30,842 nucleotides of DNA from JBOGVZ01 sp050692985. GTDB lineage: Bacteria; Actinomycetota; UBA4738; CALAEC01. How positions within the stretch are numbered: position 1 is the first letter of the stretch; each line of letters begins with the position of its first letter. This document shows, in pieces, positions 28,545 to 30,842 of the stretch. Under the pieces are notes generated by a model. That model did no database searches. It was not told where the DNA came from and saw nothing but the letters and a program-made list of their open reading frames with translations. The DNA lies in the NCBI GenBank assembly GCA_050692985.1, contig JBOGVZ010000051.1, positions 1 through 30,842 of the forward strand. Reading direction: 5' to 3'. Both the position numbers and the translations under genes were made by a program.

Positions 28545-30842
28545 ATGTTCCTCAGGTCGCTTCAGCTCCGCGGCTTCAAGTCGTTCGCGGACAGGACCAC
28601 CCTCGAGTTCGCTCCCGGCCTCAGCGTGATCGTGGGGCCGAACGGGTCCGGCAAGTCGAACCTGGTCGACGCCATCTCCTGGGTGCTGGGGGAGCAGGGC
28701 CCCAGGGCCCTGCGCGGTGCCCACATGGCGGACGTGGTCTTCGCCGGGAGCCCGGGGCGGTCCGGCCTGGGCATGGCCCAGGTATCCCTGGTCATCGACA
28801 ACACCGCCGCCCTCATCCCCGTGGACGTGTCGGAGATCGAGATCGCCCGGGTCGTGTATCGCTCGGGGGAGAGCCAGTACCTGATCGGGGGCCAGCCGGT
28901 TCGGCTCATGGACATCCAGGAGCTGCTCTCGGACGCGGGCATCGGCAGCGGCCTCCACACGGTGGTCGGCCAGGGGCAGCTCGAGGACGTGCTCACGGCC
29001 CGCCCCGAGGACCGCCGCGGGTTCATCGAAGAGGCCGCCGGCATCGCCAAGCACCGCCGCCGCAAGGAGCGGGCCCAGCGCAAGCTCGCCGCGATCGAGC
29101 AGGACCTGCTTCGCCTCCAGGACGTGATGACCGAGCTCAAGCGCCAGCTCCGTCCGCTCAAGCAGCAGGCCGAGGCGGCGACGAAGCACGAGGCCCTGGG
29201 GGCCGAGGCCGCCGGGCTGTCCTGGCGGCTGGCGGCCTGCCGCCTGCGCGACCTGTACACGGAACGGGACGACCGTCGCCCCGGCTGGGAAGAGGGCATG
29301 GCCCGCCGGCGGGAGGCCGAGGAGCGGCTGGCCGCCCTCGACGGCGAGCTGGCCCGGCTGGCCGCCCGCCTGGCCCGGGCGGAGGATGAGCTGGCCGGCG
29401 CCGAGGCCGCCGAGGGCGATGCCGGCGCGGGCCGTTCCCGGGCCGAGGCCGCGCTCCGCGATGCCGTCCGTGCCGAGGGCGAGGCCCGGGCCCGGCTGGC
29501 CGAGGAGTCCGGCCGCCAGGGTCGCCTCGACGCGCTGGAGGAGGAGGTCCGCCGGATCGGCACCGAGCTGGCCGCGGCGGTCGATGCCCTGGCCGAGAAG
29601 GAGGCCGCGCTGGCCGAGGCCGAGCGCGTCCACGCCGAAGCCGCCCGGAGGCGGCAGGAGGCCGAGGCGGTCGCCGCCGAGGCCCGCGAGGCCGCGGCCA
29701 CCCGCCGTGCCGAGCTCGGGACGCTGCGGCGGACCCTGGAGGTGGCCTCCTCGGAGCGGTCCCGGCTGGCCGCCGTCCTGGAGGACCTCCGCCGCCGTGA
29801 GGAGGAGCGCCGGGGGGAGCGGGACGCCCTGGAGGCGGAGATCGAGCGCCTGGACGCGGAGGAGACCCCGCTGGCCGACCGGCAGGCCCGCGTGGCCAGG
29901 GAGATCGAGCGGCTGTTCGCCGAGACGGCTGACCTCGAACAGACCGAGCGAGGGCTGGAGGCTCGCTTCCAGGCCCTGGAGGCCCGGCAAGAGGCGCTGT
30001 CGGACACGCCCGGCAAGCGGTTCGTTCGCCGCCGCTCCGAGCGGACCCTCGTGCTGCTGGGCCAGATGGTCCACGCCGAACCCGGACTGGAGAAGGCGGT
30101 GGCGGCCGCCCTGGGCCCGCTGGCGGACGCGGTGATCTACGAACGGCACGACCGCGCCGTGGCCGACGCCCCCGAGGCCGCGGGGGCCACGCTGGCCGTG
30201 GCCGAGGAGACGCCCCCGGGGTTCGTCCTGCCCGGCGAGCGCTCGCTGCTGTCGGCGGTCCGGGCAGACCCCCCCGCCGCGCCGGCCATGGCCGCGGCGC
30301 TCCGCCACGTGTACCTGGCCGCCGATGCCGACCAGGCCCTGGCCAAGCACCGCCGGCACCCCGGGGCCTCGTTCGTCACCCCCGATGGGGTCCTGGTGGG
30401 CCCCGCGCTGGTTCGCACCGCTCCCGCCCCCACCGAGCACGAAGTGGCCATCCGCCGGGAGCGCGTGGGCCTGGAGCGCGATCTCACCAGGGTCCGGAAG
30501 GAGCTGGCCCCCGCACGCGATTCGCTGTCCGCCCTGCAGGCCGAGCGGGACGAGGTGACCGAGGCCCTTCGCCGCACGGATGCGCTCATCACCGCGGCCG
30601 CGGACCGGATGGCCCGGATGGACGGGGAGCTGGCCGCGCTGCGCCGGGAGCGGGAGGTCCTGGAGGAGCGGGTCCGGACGGTCGAGGACACGAGGGCCGC
30701 CACGACCTCGGCCCTGGACGCCATGGGGCCCGAACCCGAGCCCCCCGCGGACCTGCCCCCGGTGCCCGAGCCGCCGCTCGGCTTGCGCGTGGAGGTCGAG
30801 GCCCTGCGCCGCGACCGCCGCAGGCAGGCCCAAGCGCTGGCC
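28545..30842 (+). CDS. smc: Chromosome partition ATPase SMC (N-terminal part, cut by the window end)
   Basis: The frame is open from ATG 28545 to the window edge (766 codons), against about 1,150-1,200 residues for a full SMC. The N-terminal head has SLQLRGFKSFADRT and Walker A GPNGSGKS at residues 31-38, then the Q-loop area WVLGEQG. EEAAGIAKHRRRKE marks the start of the coiled coil. A long Ala/Glu/Arg coiled coil is followed by the hinge at about residues 490-625 (VLLGQMVHAEPGLEKAVAAALG to FVTPDGVLVGPALV), and the return coil begins. SMC with ScpA/ScpB compacts and segregates the chromosome. Position after acyP is the actinomycete order, with one membrane gene inserted between. Confidence 0.95.
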   Translation, partial: MFLRSLQLRGFKSFADRTTLEFAPGLSVIVGPNGSGKSNLVDAISWVLGEQGPRALRGAHMADVVFAGSPGRSGLGMAQVSLVIDNTAALIPVDVSEIEIARVVYRSGESQYLIGGQPVRLMDIQELLSDAGIGSGLHTVVGQGQLEDVLTARPEDRRGFIEEAAGIAKHRRRKERAQRKLAAIEQDLLRLQDVMTELKRQLRPLKQQAEAATKHEALGAEAAGLSWRLAACRLRDLYTERDDRRPGWEEGMARRREAEERLAALDGELARLAARLARAEDELAGAEAAEGDAGAGRSRAEAALRDAVRAEGEARARLAEESGRQGRLDALEEEVRRIGTELAAAVDALAEKEAALAEAERVHAEAARRRQEAEAVAAEAREAAATRRAELGTLRRTLEVASSERSRLAAVLEDLRRREEERRGERDALEAEIERLDAEETPLADRQARVAREIERLFAETADLEQTERGLEARFQALEARQEALSDTPGKRFVRRRSERTLVLLGQMVHAEPGLEKAVAAALGPLADAVIYERHDRAVADAPEAAGATLAVAEETPPGFVLPGERSLLSAVRADPPAAPAMAAALRHVYLAADADQALAKHRRHPGASFVTPDGVLVGPALVRTAPAPTEHEVAIRRERVGLERDLTRVRKELAPARDSLSALQAERDEVTEALRRTDALITAAADRMARMDGELAALRREREVLEERVRTVEDTRAATTSALDAMGPEPEPPADLPPVPEPPLGLRVEVEALRRDRRRQAQALA

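Noticed and set aside
26634..30833. A single minus-strand frame of about 1,400 codons covering the membrane protein and all of the smc segment.
   Set aside because: Only the part below 28439 has membrane-protein character. The rest lies antisense to smc, whose frame shows Walker A, coiled coil and hinge; G/C-rich codon bias suppresses stops on the opposite strand.

Overview
The window is a very GC-rich, gene-dense bacterial chromosome segment with strongly G/C-biased third codon positions, many GTG starts and 1-4 base overlaps. The gene order cofC-plsC-gpsA-ddl-thiL-thiD-rpmB-(DAK2)-recG-rsmD-coaD-(SepIVA-like)-DUF177-rpmF-rnc-mutM-acyP-smc is the conserved block known from Actinomycetota (Streptomyces and, in pieces, Mycobacterium). 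With the F420 gene cofC, this points to an actinomycete-type organism. I cannot place it more finely. No tRNA, rRNA, CRISPR array, transposase or phage gene was seen.

Layout. 1-994: the end of a coiled-coil protein, then a degenerate cold-shock-like gene and cofC on the minus strand. 1004-8400: plsC-gpsA and a threonine-dehydratase-like gene, two small membrane proteins, a trans-sulfuration-family PLP enzyme coupled to ddl, a stand-alone Lrp/AsnC ligand domain, a tiny basic protein, a phosphoribosyltransferase and a small membrane protein. 8472-11583 (minus): glutamate dehydrogenase, ATP-type PEP carboxykinase and dodecin. 11659-13627: thiL-thiD. 13629-17493 (minus): a small anchored coiled-coil protein, rpmB, an MscS channel, a SpoIID-like protein and a TlpA-like lipoprotein. 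17555-21351: DAK2 kinase and recG. 21359-22545: a secreted Cys-containing protein and two tiny genes. 22573-26683: a tightly coupled run from rsmD to acyP. 26634-28439 (minus): a polytopic membrane protein. 28545-end: smc, cut by the window edge.

Functional themes. Housekeeping genes dominate: phospholipid precursors (plsC, gpsA), cell wall (ddl), thiamine (thiL, thiD), CoA (coaD), ribosome (rpmB, rpmF, rsmD, rnc, DUF177), DNA repair and chromosome organisation (recG, mutM, smc). Set into this block are genes for amino-acid breakdown and gluconeogenesis (threonine dehydratase-like, C-S lyase family, glutamate dehydrogenase, PckA).

Most unusual observations: (i) a dispersed, hairpin-forming G/C-rich repeat of about 73-75 bases, one cluster of which appears to be translated as an N-terminal extension of ThiD; (ii) a MutM-type glycosylase whose only possible start leaves out the catalytic N-terminal proline; (iii) many genes with a TAnnnT box only 6-10 bases before the start codon, implying leaderless transcripts; (iv) a membrane protein with a duplicated Asp/Trp-His/Asp/His motif; (v) two paralogous small anchored coiled-coil proteins, one visibly growing by 21-base (one heptad) DNA repeats.
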